A DNA stretch of 64,000 nucleotides from Enterobacter cancerogenus (GCA_000773965.1 JRUP01000018.1:1-64000), one strand, 5' to 3'. Shown: positions 1 through 12,615, counted from the first letter of the stretch. Numbers and translations are program-made. The notes: generated from the letters alone by a model not told the origin.

Positions 1-1364
1 CCCGCCACTGGCGGGTCAACTTTGGTGATCGACAGCGGGCGATTGATGCCATAGCTGCCAATGGTTGCGTAGACTCGCGCTAACTGTAACGGTGTTACCA
101 TTAGCCCGTAGCCGAAAGAGAAGGTGGCCCTCTCTATGTCAGACCACCGTTGTTTTTGAGGGTATAAGCCACTACTTTCCCCGACCAGCCCCAAATTGGT
201 CGGTTTACCCAGTCCAAAGCGCGCGTAAGTATCTACGAGTGCTGAGGAGGGCATCGCTAACGCCAAACGTGAAACCCCGACGTTACTCGACTTCTGTAAA
301 ACCCCGGTAAGGGTCAATTCGTTGTAGCGCGCCACGTCCTTGATCTCATGACCATTGACGCGGTACGGCACGGTATTCAGTACGCTGTTCTCTTTCACCA
401 CGCCACGCTGCAGCGCAGTCATCACCACCATCGGTTTGACGGTGGAGCCTGGCTCGAAGATGTCAGTAATGGCACGGTTGCGCATCACATCTTTCGGCGT
501 GTTGGAGAGATTGTTCGGGTTGTAAGCCGGGCTGTTGGCCATTGCCAGCACTTCACCGGTGTTCACATCCACCAGCACGGCAGTGCCCGACTCCGCTTTG
601 TTGAAGGCCACGGCATTGTTCAGCTCGCGGTACACCAGCGCCTGCAAGCGTTCGTCGATGCTGAGCGTCAGGTTGTGCGCCGCGCGGCTGTCCACAGAGG
701 AGATATCTTCAATCACGCGACCGTAGCGGTCTTTACGCACCGTACGCTCGCCTGGCGCGCCAGTCAGCCACTTGTCGAAGCTCTTTTCGATGCCCTCAAT
801 GCCCTGACCATCAATGTTGGTAAAGCCGATCAGATGTGCAGTGACCTGGCCGGCTGGATAGTAACGACGCGACTCTTCACGCAGATAAATGCCGGGCAGC
901 TTGAGTTTTTTGACGTATTCGCCAATGGCCGGGTTCACCTGACGCGCCAGATAGATAAAGCGCCCTTTGGGATTGGCATTCACGCGCGCGGCGAGTTGAT
1001 CGAGTGGGATGGACAGCGCATCTGAAAGGGCTTTCCAGCGGCTGTCGAGTGACACGCCGCCGTGTTCCATCAGCTCTTTAGGATCGGCCCAGATGGCATT
1101 CACCGGCACGCTGACGGCTAACGGACGGCCAGCACGATCGCTGATCATGCCACGTGCAGTGGGAACAGATTGAACACGCAGCGAACGCAAATCCCCTTCT
1201 TTGACCAGCTTATCCGGGCTGATGACCTGTAACCACGCCACGCGTGACAGCAATCCGCCCAAAGCCAGTAAAATACAGCCGCACAGCAACGCAAAACGCC
1301 AGCTTATAAAGCTGGCCTTATCTTCCTGTTTTTTTAACTTCAGCGTTTTGCCTGCGCCGCTCAT
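1..1364 (-). CDS. ftsI: Peptidoglycan D,D-transpeptidase FtsI (PBP3), C-terminus cut by the window edge
   Basis: Septal peptidoglycan cross-linking transpeptidase of the divisome, anchored in the inner membrane with its catalytic domain in the periplasm. The frame reads without interruption from ATG at 1364 off the left edge, giving the first 454 residues; E. coli FtsI has 588. A single transmembrane segment lies at about residues 20-40. The active-site SxxK motif is STVK with Ser307, and the SSN motif begins at Ser359; both numbers equal those of E. coli PBP3. The third motif (KTG) would lie beyond the edge. It follows ftsL by 20 nt in the dcw cluster and should be transcribed from the mra promoter near 3180. 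Identification is certain; only the C-terminal part is missing, because of the window boundary. Confidence 0.98.
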   Translation of the reverse strand, partial: MSGAGKTLKLKKQEDKASFISWRFALLCGCILLALGGLLSRVAWLQVISPDKLVKEGDLRSLRVQSVPTARGMISDRAGRPLAVSVPVNAIWADPKELMEHGGVSLDSRWKALSDALSIPLDQLAARVNANPKGRFIYLARQVNPAIGEYVKKLKLPGIYLREESRRYYPAGQVTAHLIGFTNIDGQGIEGIEKSFDKWLTGAPGERTVRKDRYGRVIEDISSVDSRAAHNLTLSIDERLQALVYRELNNAVAFNKAESGTAVLVDVNTGEVLAMANSPAYNPNNLSNTPKDVMRNRAITDIFEPGSTVKPMVVMTALQRGVVKENSVLNTVPYRVNGHEIKDVARYNELTLTGVLQKSSNVGVSRLALAMPSSALVDTYARFGLGKPTNLGLVGESSGLYPQKQRWSDIERATFSFGYGLMVTPLQLARVYATIGSYGINRPLSITKVDPPVA

Positions 1365-1384
1365 TGAGGTCTGCGATTCCTTAT

Positions 1385-1705
1385 TTATCTCTGCACCACG
1401 ATATTTTCCTGTGAAGGATCAACATGCTGCATCTGCAGCTTATCGGTTGCTATTCGCTCAACCCGGCTATGGTCGCCGAGCGCATTCTCTTCCAAAATCA
1501 GGTTACGCCACTCGATATCGAGCGCATCACGTTCTAAAACCAGCTGTTCGCGCTGCGCCGTTAACAGGCGTGTTTTGTGCGTGGTGGTCACCACCAACAC
1601 CGAGGACACAAGTACTGCAATCAGCAGCAACACCGGGATCTTGCCAAATCGCAGCAGGTCACCGCCGATGACGCCGGGCAGGCTGTGTCGCTCGTTGCCG
1701 ATCAT
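1385..1705 (-). CDS. ftsL: Cell division protein FtsL
   Basis: Small bitopic divisome protein that forms a complex with FtsB and FtsQ and helps activate FtsWI. The 106 residues comprise a short cytoplasmic tail, one transmembrane helix at about residues 22-40, and a periplasmic coiled-coil region rich in Leu, Glu and Arg (after [18 protein letters not shown]). The C-terminal half is almost identical to E. coli FtsL. The ATG at 1705 overlaps the rsmH stop in an ATGA arrangement, suggesting translational coupling, and an in-frame TGA 15 nt upstream excludes a longer N-terminus. The protein is therefore about 15 residues shorter than the 121-residue E. coli form, all at the cytoplasmic end. Confidence 0.96.
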   Translation of the reverse strand: MIGNERHSLPGVIGGDLLRFGKIPVLLLIAVLVSSVLVVTTTHKTRLLTAQREQLVLERDALDIEWRNLILEENALGDHSRVERIATDKLQMQHVDPSQENIVVQR

Positions 1706-2643
1706 GTCGCGGTCCTCTCAGCAATTCGCAGTACCGAACTGCGCGCGCGTGGGTTCTCATTCACTTCCGCTTCACCCGGAATCAGCTTGCCTAAGGTTTT
1801 CAACTCACGTCCGCCCAGCGCTTTAAGCTGGCTTTCGGTCATTGGGATACCCGCTGGAACTTGCGGGCCTCGGCTCTGATCGCGCATAAAACGCTTAACT
1901 AAACGGTCTTCCAGCGAGTGGAAGCTGATAACCGATAACCGACCGCCTGGCGCCAACACCGACATCGCCCCTTTCAGTGCAGTATCGATCTCTTCCAGTT
2001 CGCTGTTGATCCAGATACGAATCGCCTGGAAGGTGCGCGTGGCCGGATGTTTAAACTTGTCTTTCACCGGCATCGCCGCAGCGATCACGGTGGCTAACTC
2101 TTTGGTGCGCGTCATTGGCTGTTCACGATTACGCTCGACGATGGCGCGTGCGATACGTTTGCCAAATTTCTCTTCACCGTAGGTCTTGATGACGAAAGCG
2201 ATATCGGCTTCCTCGGCGTTCATCAGCCACTCTGCTGCAGACTGGCCCCGTGTCGGGTCCATGCGCATATCCAGTGGCCCATCACGCATAAACGAGAAAC
2301 CGCGCTCTGCGTCATCCAACTGCGGTGATGACACGCCAAGATCGAGCAATACGCCATCGATCTTGCCGGTGAGACCACGCGCTTCGACATACTCTGCCAG
2401 CGCCGAAAAAGGTCCGTGCACGATCGAAAAACGTGGATCCTGAATTTCAGCTGCAGCGGCTATGGCTTGCGGATCGCGATCGATCGCCAGTAACTGCCCC
2501 TTCTCGCCCAGTTGCGAAAGGATCAGACGTGAGTGACCGCCGCGCCCAAAAGTGCCGTCAATGTAAATGCCGTCTTCCCTGATATTGAGGCCGTTAACCG
2601 CCTCATCCAGTAGCACTGTGGTGTGTTTAAAATTATCCTGCAT
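1702..2643 (-). CDS. rsmH: 16S rRNA (cytosine1402-N4)-methyltransferase RsmH
   Basis: S-adenosylmethionine-dependent enzyme (formerly MraW) that N4-methylates C1402 in the ribosomal P site. The 313 residues match the E. coli length. The SAM-binding loop [12 protein letters not shown] is at residues 27-38, and a second family motif, [12 protein letters not shown], lies near residue 100. It is the second gene of the mra/dcw operon, 2 nt after mraZ and overlapping ftsL by 4 nt. Confidence 0.98.
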   Translation of the reverse strand: MQDNFKHTTVLLDEAVNGLNIREDGIYIDGTFGRGGHSRLILSQLGEKGQLLAIDRDPQAIAAAAEIQDPRFSIVHGPFSALAEYVEARGLTGKIDGVLLDLGVSSPQLDDAERGFSFMRDGPLDMRMDPTRGQSAAEWLMNAEEADIAFVIKTYGEEKFGKRIARAIVERNREQPMTRTKELATVIAAAMPVKDKFKHPATRTFQAIRIWINSELEEIDTALKGAMSVLAPGGRLSVISFHSLEDRLVKRFMRDQSRGPQVPAGIPMTESQLKALGGRELKTLGKLIPGEAEVNENPRARSSVLRIAERTAT

Positions 2644-2645
2644 AG

Positions 2646-3104
2646 CTATAGCGACAAGTCCTGCAACCGCTCAGATAAAGGCTCCTGAGCCGACTGTTCT
2701 GCGTCAATATCGTCCTTAACTTGTTGATACCAGGTCTGTTCATCCCACAGCTCAAACTTATTGAACTGTCCAACCAGCATCACTTCTTTGGTCAGGCTCG
2801 CATGTTGCCGTAGCGTATTCGCCAGCAACAAACGACCTGCATTATCCATCTGGCATTCACTCGCATGTCCTAACAGCAGTCGCTGCACGCGACGCTCAAT
2901 CGGATTCATGCTGGATAAGCGCGCCAGTTTTTTCTCGATGATTTCCCATTCGGGCAGGGTATAAAGCAACAGGCATGGTTGGTGGAGGTCAATGGTGCAC
3001 ACCATTTGCCCCTGAGACTCTGCGACGAGCAATTCGCGATAGCGTGTTGGTACCGCCAATCGGCCTTTGCCGTCGAGATTGACTAACGTTGCTCCTCGGA
3101 ACAT
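2646..3104 (-). CDS. mraZ: Transcriptional regulator MraZ
   Basis: DNA-binding protein of the AbrB/MraZ fold, first gene of the dcw operon and an autorepressor in E. coli. The protein has two SpoVT-AbrB-like repeats, at about residues 5-50 and 80-125. I chose the ATG at 3104 ([15 protein letters not shown]), which gives 152 residues, the family length, and has a purine-rich ribosome site (GGGGGGTAGGA) a few bases upstream; an in-frame ATG at 3122 would add six residues without homology. Four 10-bp-spaced MraZ-type repeats lie directly upstream. Confidence 0.96.
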   Translation of the reverse strand: MFRGATLVNLDGKGRLAVPTRYRELLVAESQGQMVCTIDLHQPCLLLYTLPEWEIIEKKLARLSSMNPIERRVQRLLLGHASECQMDNAGRLLLANTLRQHASLTKEVMLVGQFNKFELWDEQTWYQQVKDDIDAEQSAQEPLSERLQDLSL

Positions 3105-3123
3105 GTCAGTCCTACCCCCCAAT

Positions 3124-3158
3124 CACCCGTTTTCACCACTTTATCCCACTTTTTACCA
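3124..3158 (-). promoter_or_regulatory. MraZ operator (four 10-bp repeats)
   Basis: Read on the minus strand, the pentamers TGGTA, TGGGA, TGGTG and GGGTG occur with 5-nt spacers, so repeats start exactly every 10 bp. This is the TGGGN-N5 array that E. coli MraZ recognises upstream of its own operon. It lies between the -10 box and the mraZ start, as expected for autorepression. Confidence 0.85.
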
Positions 3159-3165
3159 CGAAACG

Positions 3166-3195
3166 AGTTTACGGAGCCTATGAAATCCTTGTCAA
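3166..3195 (-). promoter_or_regulatory. mra (dcw operon) sigma-70 promoter
   Basis: A perfect -35 TTGACA at 3195-3190 and a -10 TAAACT at 3171-3166, with an 18-nt spacer, on the minus strand. The -10 region (CTCCGTAAACTC) resembles E. coli Pmra from memory. It should drive mraZ-rsmH-ftsL-ftsI and downstream dcw genes. Confidence 0.85.
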
Positions 3196-3573
3196 GCCGC
3201 AACGACAAGTGAATATCACTCTTTACAAGGGTGAGAATTATTTAGTGGAGGGGAATTTAGGGGAATGAATGGCAAAATAAAAAATTAACCTGATGAATAA
3301 TGGAATAAAAATTTTCACGATTTGAAAAATGGCGAAAAATAAAGCGTTTTAATCGCAAAAGATAATTATCCCGGGATATGCGACAGCGGCTGCATTTTAG
3401 GGGATTTCTGAAAGGAAGCCCAGCACCATCGCGCCAGCTCTGCTACGCGTCACTGCTGAAGATGTAAACAAATAAGAAAATTCAGCGCAGTTAATTCGTT
3501 AGGGAAAGTGGTGACTATTTACGCTTTTTTACCCCAGTCCTATGGCAGAAAAATATCTGAATGATTAATAAGT
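3196..3573. other. Non-coding gap between cra and the mra promoter
   Basis: No convincing gene. The part from about 3230 to 3370 is strongly A+T-rich and the rest is mixed. A near-direct repeat of GGGGAAT occurs at about 3250-3270. E. coli also has a long untranslated space here. I see no small ORF with a good ribosome site and no clear RNA hairpin other than the cra terminator at its right end. Confidence 0.6.
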
Positions 3574-3593
3574 GCGGGCAGCGATCTGCCCGC
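3574..3593 (-). terminator. Probable cra terminator hairpin
   Basis: An 8-bp GC-rich stem (GCGGGCAG / CTGCCCGC) with a 4-nt loop begins a few bases after the cra stop. The following tract (ACTTATTAAT) is only moderately T-rich, so it could be a weak terminator or an mRNA 3'-end stabiliser. Confidence 0.6.
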
Positions 3594-3597
3594 GATT

Positions 3598-4608
3598 TCA
3601 TTTAGTGCGGCGACTTAACTGACCACGGCGGAATAAATTGCGGCGAATACGGGTTAATCCCGGCTTCGGTTTCCGCGGTTCATCCAGCGAGGCCAAAACT
3701 AATTCCAGCACGCGCTCGGCCACGTCACGATGACGCTGCCCCACCGCCAGTACCGGGCACTCTAAAAAGTCCAGTAATTCGTGGTCGCCAAATGTGGCGA
3801 TCGCAAGGTCGGTTGGCAGGCGCCCATCGCGCTTCAGGGTAATATCCATCACGCCCTGAAGCAGACCGAACGAAGTGGTAAACAGCGCATCCGGCATCGG
3901 ATGATCTTCGAGATATTTCTCGAACAAAGTGGCAGCCGCAGCACGATCAAAACTGTTGCAGTAGAGGTAGTCTACTGAGCGCTCATCGTCTTTCCACGCA
4001 TCGCGGAAGCCCATTTCACGCAGGAAGCTCACTGACAGCTCGGGCAGCGCGCCAAGGAACAGCACGTTTTTCACCGGAAGCTGACGCAATTCAGCCGCCA
4101 GCGCATGCGCATCGTCCTGATCGGCGCCAACCACACTGGTGAAGTGTTCACGATCCAGCGCGCGGTCCAGCGCGATAATCGGCAGCGGATCGTTGATCCA
4201 GCGCTGATAAAACGGGTGTTCTGGCGGCAGCGAGGTTGAAACAATGATCGCATCCACCTGACGCTGCAGCAGATGTTCAATACAGCGCATTTCATTGTCA
4301 GGCTGATCTTCCGAGCAGGCAATCAGCAACTGATAACCGCGTTGACGTGCCTGGCGTTCCAGATAGTTGGCTATGCGCGTGTAACTGGTGTTCTCCAGAT
4401 CCGGGATCACCAGGCCGATAGAACGCGTACGCCCGGCGCGCAGGCCTGCCGCGACAGCATTGGGGTGATAATTATGTTCACGCACCACCGCCATCACTTT
4501 TTCGACGGTTTTGTCGCTGACACGATACTGCCGCGCTTTGCCATTGATAACGTAGCTGGCCGTGGTGCGCGACACGCCCGCCAGGCGCGCAATTTCATCC
4601 AGTTTCAC
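3598..4608 (-). CDS. cra: Catabolite repressor/activator Cra (FruR)
   Basis: LacI/GalR-family regulator of carbon flow that represses glycolytic and activates gluconeogenic genes, and is inactivated by fructose phosphates. An N-terminal helix-turn-helix ([20 protein letters not shown]) is followed by a hinge helix near residues 45-60 and a periplasmic-binding-protein-like effector domain. The 336 residues compare with 334 in E. coli. The start is GTG, as in E. coli, with AAGGTG just upstream. It is a single gene between the ilvIH terminator and its own hairpin. Confidence 0.97.
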   Translation of the reverse strand: MKLDEIARLAGVSRTTASYVINGKARQYRVSDKTVEKVMAVVREHNYHPNAVAAGLRAGRTRSIGLVIPDLENTSYTRIANYLERQARQRGYQLLIACSEDQPDNEMRCIEHLLQRQVDAIIVSTSLPPEHPFYQRWINDPLPIIALDRALDREHFTSVVGADQDDAHALAAELRQLPVKNVLFLGALPELSVSFLREMGFRDAWKDDERSVDYLYCNSFDRAAAATLFEKYLEDHPMPDALFTTSFGLLQGVMDITLKRDGRLPTDLAIATFGDHELLDFLECPVLAVGQRHRDVAERVLELVLASLDEPRKPKPGLTRIRRNLFRRGQLSRRTK

Positions 4609-4747
4609 GATGACACCTTAATTCTGATAAGCCAGGGCTGGGCAAATGTCCGCAGAGTAGCTATGGGTAAAACATTTGTAACATCTAACCGCAGAACACT
4701 ACGCTGAGCAACCGCTTTTATCGGGCAGCTCTCACAAGCGCATTAAA

Positions 4748-4774
4748 TAAAAAAACCCGGCATTACGCCGGGTT
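4748..4774 (-). terminator. ilvIH rho-independent terminator
   Basis: Minus-strand stem CCCGGC / GCCGGG with AA-TT extension and a 5-nt loop, followed by seven T residues, 30 nt beyond the ilvH stop. Confidence 0.9.
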
Positions 4775-4805
4775 AGCTTTGAAGCAGGATGGTCACTTTG
4801 CGGGA

Positions 4806-5297
4806 TTAACGCATCACACGATCGCCACGCGACACACCCACAATCCCTGAGCGCGCGACTTCAACGATCTCAGCAACATCGCGAACGGTGTTGAGGAAGG
4901 CATCGAGCTTATCGCTGGTGCCTGCCAGCTGAACCGTGTACAGCGTTGGCGTCACATCGATAATTTGACCACGGAAAATCTCCGCGCTGCGCTTCACTTC
5001 TTCACGACCGTAACCGCTGGCCTGAATCTTCACCAGCATGATTTCACGTTCAACGTAGGCACCCTGCCCCAGCTCGCTGACACGTAACACGTCCACCAGT
5101 TTGTGCAGTTGCTTCTCAATCTGCTCCAGCACTTTTTCATCGCCGACCGTCTGAATGGTCATGCGTGACAGCGTGGGATCGTCGGTTGGCGCAACGGTCA
5201 GGCTTTCGATGTTGTAGCCGCGCTGTGAGAACAAACCCACTACGCGAGACAATGCGCCGGATTCATTTTCCAGCAGTACCGATAACACACGACGCAT
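4806..5297 (-). CDS. ilvH: Acetolactate synthase III regulatory subunit IlvH
   Basis: Small subunit of acetohydroxyacid synthase III; it binds valine and confers feedback inhibition on IlvI. An N-terminal ACT domain spans about residues 1-75 ([20 protein letters not shown]) and is followed by the ACT-like C-terminal domain. I start at the ATG at 5297, giving 163 residues as in E. coli. It lies 2 nt after the ilvI stop with GGAGAGGA upstream, so the two genes are co-translated. An upstream in-frame ATG at 5327 lies inside ilvI and is unlikely to be used. Confidence 0.97.
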   Translation of the reverse strand: MRRVLSVLLENESGALSRVVGLFSQRGYNIESLTVAPTDDPTLSRMTIQTVGDEKVLEQIEKQLHKLVDVLRVSELGQGAYVEREIMLVKIQASGYGREEVKRSAEIFRGQIIDVTPTLYTVQLAGTSDKLDAFLNTVRDVAEIVEVARSGIVGVSRGDRVMR

Positions 5298-5299
5298 AA

Positions 5300-7024
5300 T
5301 TAAGTCCTCTCCGTTTTGCTCAGCCACATCTCATCCATCGAACCGCCGCGAATCTGCATCGGGTAAACGTGCTCGCTGCCGTCGATATTCACATCAACAA
5401 ACACCAGACGCCCTTTCGCCAGGGTATCCAGTGCCAGCTGCAGCTTCTCTTCCAACTCGGCAGGATGCGCGATGGAAATACCCACGTGCCCGTAGGCTTC
5501 GGCTAAACGCACGAAGTCCGGCAGAGATTGCATGTAGGATTGTGAATGGCGGCCGGAATAAATCATATCCTGCCACTGTTTCACCATACCGAGGAAACCG
5601 TTGTTGAGGTTCAGTACCAGCACCGGTAAATCGTACTGCAGCGCCGTCGACAGCTCCTGGATGTTCATCTGGATGCTGCCGTCACCGGTCACACAAATCA
5701 CGGTTTCATCCGGCAGCGCCATTTTCACGCCCAGCGCGGCCGGTAAGCCGAAGCCCATGGTGCCGAGGCCACCGGAGTTGATCCAGCGACGCGGCTTATC
5801 GAACTGATAATAGAGCGCGGCGAACATCTGATGCTGACCGACATCAGAGGTGACATAGGCATCGCCTTTGGTCAGACGCCAAATGGTTTCGATAACCGCC
5901 TGCGGTTTGATCTTGTCGCTGGTGCGATCGAACTCGAGGCACTTGCGGCTGCGCCAGCCATCAATGGTCTGCCACCAGTCGCGCAGACTATCCAGCTCTT
6001 GCTTCGCATCGCTTTGCGCCAGCAATTCCAGCATCTGCGACAACGTCTGCTTCGCATCACCGACAATAGGGATATCGGCGCTGACGGTTTTGGAAATCGA
6101 GGTCGGATCGACATCGATATGCATGATGGTGGCGTTCGGGCAATATTTCGCCAGGTTGTTGGTAGTACGGTCATCGAAGCGCACACCAATGCCGAAAATC
6201 AAATCGGCATTGTGCATCGTCATATTGGCTTCGTAAGTCCCGTGCATCCCCAGCATGCCGACGCTTTGGCGATGCGTGCCCGGGAATACGCCAAGGCCCA
6301 TCAGCGACATGGTGACCGGAATGTTCAGCTGTTCAGCTAACTGCAGCAGCTCCGCCTCACAGCCGGACATAATCGCACCGCCACCGGCATAAATTACCGG
6401 CTTATGTGCGGCCAGTAGCGTTTGCAGTGCACGCTTAATCTGTCCTTTATGCCCCTGAATCGTTGGGTTATAAGAACGCATGCTGACCGACTCAGGATAG
6501 ACGTACGGCAGTTTATTCGCTGGGTTGAGAATATCTTTTGGCAGGTCGATCACCACCGGGCCTGGGCGGCCGCTTGCTGCCAGCCAGAAGGCTTTTTTCA
6601 GCACAGTTGGGATCTCTTCCGCGTTTTTCACCAGGAAGCTGTGTTTGACCACCGGACGGGAAATCCCGACCATGTCGCACTCCTGGAACGCATCGTAGCC
6701 GATCAGTGAAGACGGCACCTGACCCGACAGAATCACCATCGGAATCGAATCCATATAGGCCGTCGCAATACCGGTAATGGCATTGGTTGCGCCTGGACCT
6801 GAGGTGACCAGCACCACGCCGACTTCGCCGGTCGCGCGTGCCAGACCATCTGCCATATGCACAGCGCCTTGCTCGTGACGCACTAATACGTGGTCAATAC
6901 CACCGACCGTTTGCAGCGCATCGTAAATGTCGAGCACTGCTCCGCCCGGATAGCCGAATACCTGCTTAACGCCCTGATCGATTAACGAACGGACGACCAT
7001 TTCGGCTCCTGACAACATCTCCAT
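5300..7024 (-). CDS. ilvI: Acetolactate synthase III catalytic subunit IlvI
   Basis: Thiamine-diphosphate enzyme that condenses pyruvate with pyruvate or 2-oxobutyrate in valine, leucine and isoleucine synthesis. Length from ATG 7024 is 574 residues, identical to E. coli, with the ribosome site CTGGAGGC upstream. The cofactor-activating glutamate is Glu51 (VLVRHEQ), and the diphosphate-binding motif GDGSIQMN is in the C-terminal third. An upstream in-frame ATG at 7087 would add 21 residues lacking homology. In E. coli the operon is activated by Lrp; no Lrp site can be claimed by eye here. Confidence 0.97.
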   Translation of the reverse strand: MEMLSGAEMVVRSLIDQGVKQVFGYPGGAVLDIYDALQTVGGIDHVLVRHEQGAVHMADGLARATGEVGVVLVTSGPGATNAITGIATAYMDSIPMVILSGQVPSSLIGYDAFQECDMVGISRPVVKHSFLVKNAEEIPTVLKKAFWLAASGRPGPVVIDLPKDILNPANKLPYVYPESVSMRSYNPTIQGHKGQIKRALQTLLAAHKPVIYAGGGAIMSGCEAELLQLAEQLNIPVTMSLMGLGVFPGTHRQSVGMLGMHGTYEANMTMHNADLIFGIGVRFDDRTTNNLAKYCPNATIMHIDVDPTSISKTVSADIPIVGDAKQTLSQMLELLAQSDAKQELDSLRDWWQTIDGWRSRKCLEFDRTSDKIKPQAVIETIWRLTKGDAYVTSDVGQHQMFAALYYQFDKPRRWINSGGLGTMGFGLPAALGVKMALPDETVICVTGDGSIQMNIQELSTALQYDLPVLVLNLNNGFLGMVKQWQDMIYSGRHSQSYMQSLPDFVRLAEAYGHVGISIAHPAELEEKLQLALDTLAKGRLVFVDVNIDGSEHVYPMQIRGGSMDEMWLSKTERT

Positions 7025-7209
7025 TTTCTGCCTCCAGGCTTGAGGAACCAGATCCCGTGACGCGCATTGCCCCTGCGTCACTGGCACCCAGCCCCGTATT
7101 CGCCAGTTAAGATCAAAACCTTATGTTTATGCTCAGATGACAGAATTCATTTCTGCCTTCCAGGTACAGGGAATCTACTTGAGTTGATTCTTTTAAGAGT
7201 AGGTCGATT

Positions 7210-7238
7210 ACCATAACCGCAGAAAACCCGGCCTGCAA
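7210..7238 (-). promoter_or_regulatory. Candidate ilvIH promoter
   Basis: Minus-strand TTGCAG (7238-7233) and TATGGT (7215-7210) with a 17-nt spacer, about 185 nt upstream of the ilvI start. The boxes are reasonable sigma-70 matches; the long leader is plausible but unproven. Confidence 0.45.
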
Positions 7239-7694
7239 ACGACAGGACGCTGCGGCAGGCTTATTTCGGCACAAAAGGCACTGACACGTGATAATCGCTC
7301 GCGAGGATTAAACTAATGCCATCCCACAACCACAGATGAAAATGCTGGTTAACGGATTATTTGCAGCGTGTTCTAAGAAATATGATTTTCATATTGCCTG
7401 GCGGGTTAGCCCACAATTTTTCCTGAATATTACTTTCTGGCGTGATTAACTTCAAAATCCGCTTCTTGCATGACATTGTGCTAAGCAACCCGCCAAATCT
7501 TGTTTTAAAGATCACAGGAAAATGACAGTAAAAATCATAAAATTCAATTAGTTAATATTAATTCAGTTTTATAAAAAATTTTTAGACTGTTTAAGTCGCT
7601 ATCCATGCTGCTAATTAATGCCAAAGCTCTGTATAGCGGGATATTCGCAGCAGATCGCCCTTAACCGGCAAAAGAAATACCCTTTCACTTAGGG
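7239..7694. other. Intergenic gap where E. coli carries leuO
   Basis: No gene found between the divergent ilvIH and leu operons. The stretch from about 7420 to 7620 is very A+T-rich, like the H-NS-bound DNA around leuO in E. coli. No frame encodes LysR-family sequence, and the space (about 730 bp between ilvI and leuL) could not hold the ~314-codon leuO. I found no decayed fragment by eye. Confidence 0.7.
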
Positions 7695-7723
7695 TTGACT
7701 TCACTGAGCAATCCCAGTATCAA
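7695..7723 (+). promoter_or_regulatory. leu operon promoter
   Basis: TTGACT at 7695-7700 and TATCAA at 7718-7723 with a 17-nt spacer, 33 nt before the leuL start. Position relative to leader peptide and attenuator fits the leu promoter of enterobacteria. Confidence 0.7.
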
Positions 7724-7756
7724 TATGTGCAGCACAAAATTTACGAGGTTTGATTC

Positions 7757-7840
7757 ATGTTCCATTCTTTCCGCCTACTCGGTCTACTACTAAACGCATT
7801 CAGTTTGCGCGGTAGACTTGTGGGTGGAATCAATCACTGA
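7757..7840 (+). CDS. leuL: leu operon leader peptide
   Basis: A 27-codon ORF (MFHSFRLLGLLLNAFSLRG..., ending GGINH) preceded by ACGAGGT. It has a Leu-Leu-Gly-Leu-Leu-Leu run in which four of the five leucines use the rare codon CTA. Ribosome stalling here when charged tRNA-Leu is scarce should favour antitermination at the hairpin at 7864-7890. Length and layout match E. coli LeuL (28 residues). Confidence 0.93.
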   Translation: MFHSFRLLGLLLNAFSLRGRLVGGINH

Positions 7841-7863
7841 TTCGAACCTGAAGAAGTTTAAAG

Positions 7864-7890
7864 AACCCGCGCCGATGCGCGGGTTTTTTT
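7864..7890 (+). terminator. leu operon attenuator
   Basis: Stem CCCGCGC / GCGCGGG with AA-TT extension, loop CGAT, then seven T residues. It lies 24 nt after the leuL stop and before leuA, in the position of the transcription attenuator controlled by leuL translation. Confidence 0.92.
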
Positions 7891-7938
7891 ATGCTCGTTA
7901 CACCGGCGAAGTTGAGTTAAAGCAAAAGGAAGATGACC

Positions 7939-10595
<2,657 letters not shown>

Positions 10596-10599
10596 TAAA

Positions 10600-12006
10600 A
10601 TGAAAAGCTTATACCAGAAGTTATTTGATGCACATGTCGTCCACGAAGCACCAAACGAAACCCCGTTACTGTACATCGATCGCCATCTGATCCATGAAGT
10701 GACGTCACCGCAGGCCTTCGATGGCCTGCGCGCTCACGGCCGCAAAGTGCGCCAGCCGTCGAAGACGTTCGCCACCATGGACCACAACGTTTCTACCCAG
10801 ACCAAAGACATTAACGCGTCGGGTGAGATGGCGCGTATTCAGATGCAAGAGCTGATCAAGAACTGTGCTGAGTTCGGCATTCAGCTGTATGACCTGAATC
10901 ACCCGTTCCAGGGCATCGTGCACGTGATCGGGCCTGAACAAGGTATGACGCTGCCAGGCATGACCATCGTCTGCGGCGATTCCCACACCGCGACCCACGG
11001 CGCATTCGGTTCGCTGGCATTCGGTATCGGCACCTCCGAAGTTGAGCATGTGTTTGCCACGCAGACCCTGAAGCAGGGCCGTGCCAAAACCATGAAGATT
11101 GAAGTGCTGGGCGAAGCGGCGCCGGGCATTACGGCGAAAGATATCGTGTTGGCGATTATTGGTAAAACCGGCAGCGCCGGCGGTACTGGTCACGTGGTGG
11201 AATTCTGTGGCCCGGCGATTGAAGCGCTGAGCATGGAAGGCCGCATGACGTTGTGTAACATGGCGATTGAGATGGGTGCCAAAGCGGGCCTGGTCGCGCC
11301 GGATGACACCACCTTCGCTTACCTGAAAGACAAGCAGTTCGCACCGAAGGGCGAGCAGTGGGATGAAGCCGTCGCTTACTGGCGTACGATGAAGTCCGAT
11401 AGCGATGCCAAATTCGACACCATTGTCACCCTGAACGCAGCCGATATCGCGCCGCAGGTGACCTGGGGCACCAACCCAGGCCAGGTGATGGCGGTGGATC
11501 AGGCAATCCCTAATCCACAGTCCTTTGCCGATCCGGTTGAGCGTGCTTCTGCCGAGAAAGCGTTGGCTTACATGGATTTGCAACCGGGTATCAAACTGAC
11601 TGAAGTCGCTATCGACAAAGTCTTTATCGGCTCCTGCACCAACTCACGTATTGAAGACCTGCGTGCTGCCGCTGCTATCGCCAAAGGCCGCAAAGTCGCG
11701 CCGGGCGTGGTGGCCATGGTAGTACCGGGTTCAGGTCCGGTTAAAGCCCAGGCGGAAGCAGAAGGTCTGGATAAGATTTTCCTCGAAGCCGGTTTTGAAT
11801 GGCGTCTGCCGGGTTGCTCCATGTGTCTGGCGATGAACAATGACCGTCTGAACCCAGGCGAGCGTTGTGCCTCTACCAGTAACCGTAACTTTGAAGGTCG
11901 TCAGGGCCGTGGCGGTCGCACTCACTTAGTGAGCCCGGCGATGGCTGCAGCGGCGGCAGTAACCGGTCGTTTTGCCGACATTCGTGAATTGACTCAGGGA
12001 GCTTAA
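10600..12006 (+). CDS. leuC: 3-isopropylmalate dehydratase large subunit LeuC
   Basis: Aconitase-family large subunit that isomerises 2- to 3-isopropylmalate with LeuD. The cysteines ligating the 4Fe-4S cluster are in FIGSCTNSR and GCSMCLAMN, both in the last third. Start at ATG 10600 ([14 protein letters not shown]) gives 468 residues against 466 in E. coli; an in-frame ATG at 10549 inside leuB would add a non-homologous 17-residue extension. The C-terminus ends IRELTQGA. Confidence 0.97.
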   Translation: MKSLYQKLFDAHVVHEAPNETPLLYIDRHLIHEVTSPQAFDGLRAHGRKVRQPSKTFATMDHNVSTQTKDINASGEMARIQMQELIKNCAEFGIQLYDLNHPFQGIVHVIGPEQGMTLPGMTIVCGDSHTATHGAFGSLAFGIGTSEVEHVFATQTLKQGRAKTMKIEVLGEAAPGITAKDIVLAIIGKTGSAGGTGHVVEFCGPAIEALSMEGRMTLCNMAIEMGAKAGLVAPDDTTFAYLKDKQFAPKGEQWDEAVAYWRTMKSDSDAKFDTIVTLNAADIAPQVTWGTNPGQVMAVDQAIPNPQSFADPVERASAEKALAYMDLQPGIKLTEVAIDKVFIGSCTNSRIEDLRAAAAIAKGRKVAPGVVAMVVPGSGPVKAQAEAEGLDKIFLEAGFEWRLPGCSMCLAMNNDRLNPGERCASTSNRNFEGRQGRGGRTHLVSPAMAAAAAVTGRFADIRELTQGA

Positions 12007-12009
12007 GCC

Positions 12010-12615
12010 ATGGCGAACAAATTTACCCAACACACCGGAATTGTGGCGCCACTGGATGCCGCGAACGTCGATACCGATGCCATCATTCCAAAGCAATTCC
12101 TGCAGAAAGTGACGCGCACCGGTTTTGGCGCGCACCTGTTCCACGACTGGCGCTTCGAAGATGATGCGGGCACCGTGCCAACCCCAGGTTTCGTGCTGAA
12201 CAAGCCGGAATTTAAAGGCACCAGCATCTTGCTGACGCGTGAAAACTTTGGCTGCGGCTCATCACGTGAGCACGCCCCATGGGCCCTGACCGATTTCGGT
12301 TTCCACGTGGTGATTGCACCCAGCTTCGCGGATATTTTCTATGGCAACAGCTTTAACAACCAGTTGCTGCCGGTGAAGTTGAGCGATGAAGAAGTGGATG
12401 AGATGTTCAAACTGGTGGCCGCGCAGCCAGGCGTGACCTTTACCGTGGATCTGGAAGCCCAGACCGTCACGGCGGGTGATAAGTCTTACAGCTTTGAAAT
12501 CGACAGCTTCCGCCGTCACTGCATGATTAACGGTCTCGACAGCATTGGTTTAACGCTGCAACACGAAGCGTCCATCTCCAACTACGAGACCACTCAGCCA
12601 GCATTCCTGCGTTAA
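12010..12615 (+). CDS. leuD: 3-isopropylmalate dehydratase small subunit LeuD
   Basis: Swivel-domain subunit that completes the LeuCD active site. The 201 residues equal the E. coli length; the substrate-binding signature [11 protein letters not shown] is at residues 79-89. It starts 3 nt after leuC and is the last gene of the operon, followed by a hairpin terminator at 12671. Confidence 0.98.
   Translation: MANKFTQHTGIVAPLDAANVDTDAIIPKQFLQKVTRTGFGAHLFHDWRFEDDAGTVPTPGFVLNKPEFKGTSILLTRENFGCGSSREHAPWALTDFGFHVVIAPSFADIFYGNSFNNQLLPVKLSDEEVDEMFKLVAAQPGVTFTVDLEAQTVTAGDKSYSFEIDSFRRHCMINGLDSIGLTLQHEASISNYETTQPAFLR

Noticed and set aside
348..1025. Open frame of 225 codons on the plus strand
   Set aside because: It is antisense to ftsI, with His/Arg-rich translation typical of a reverse-strand shadow.
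10705..11583. Open frame of 292 codons on the minus strand
   Set aside because: It is antisense to leuC with no supporting start region or recognisable domain.
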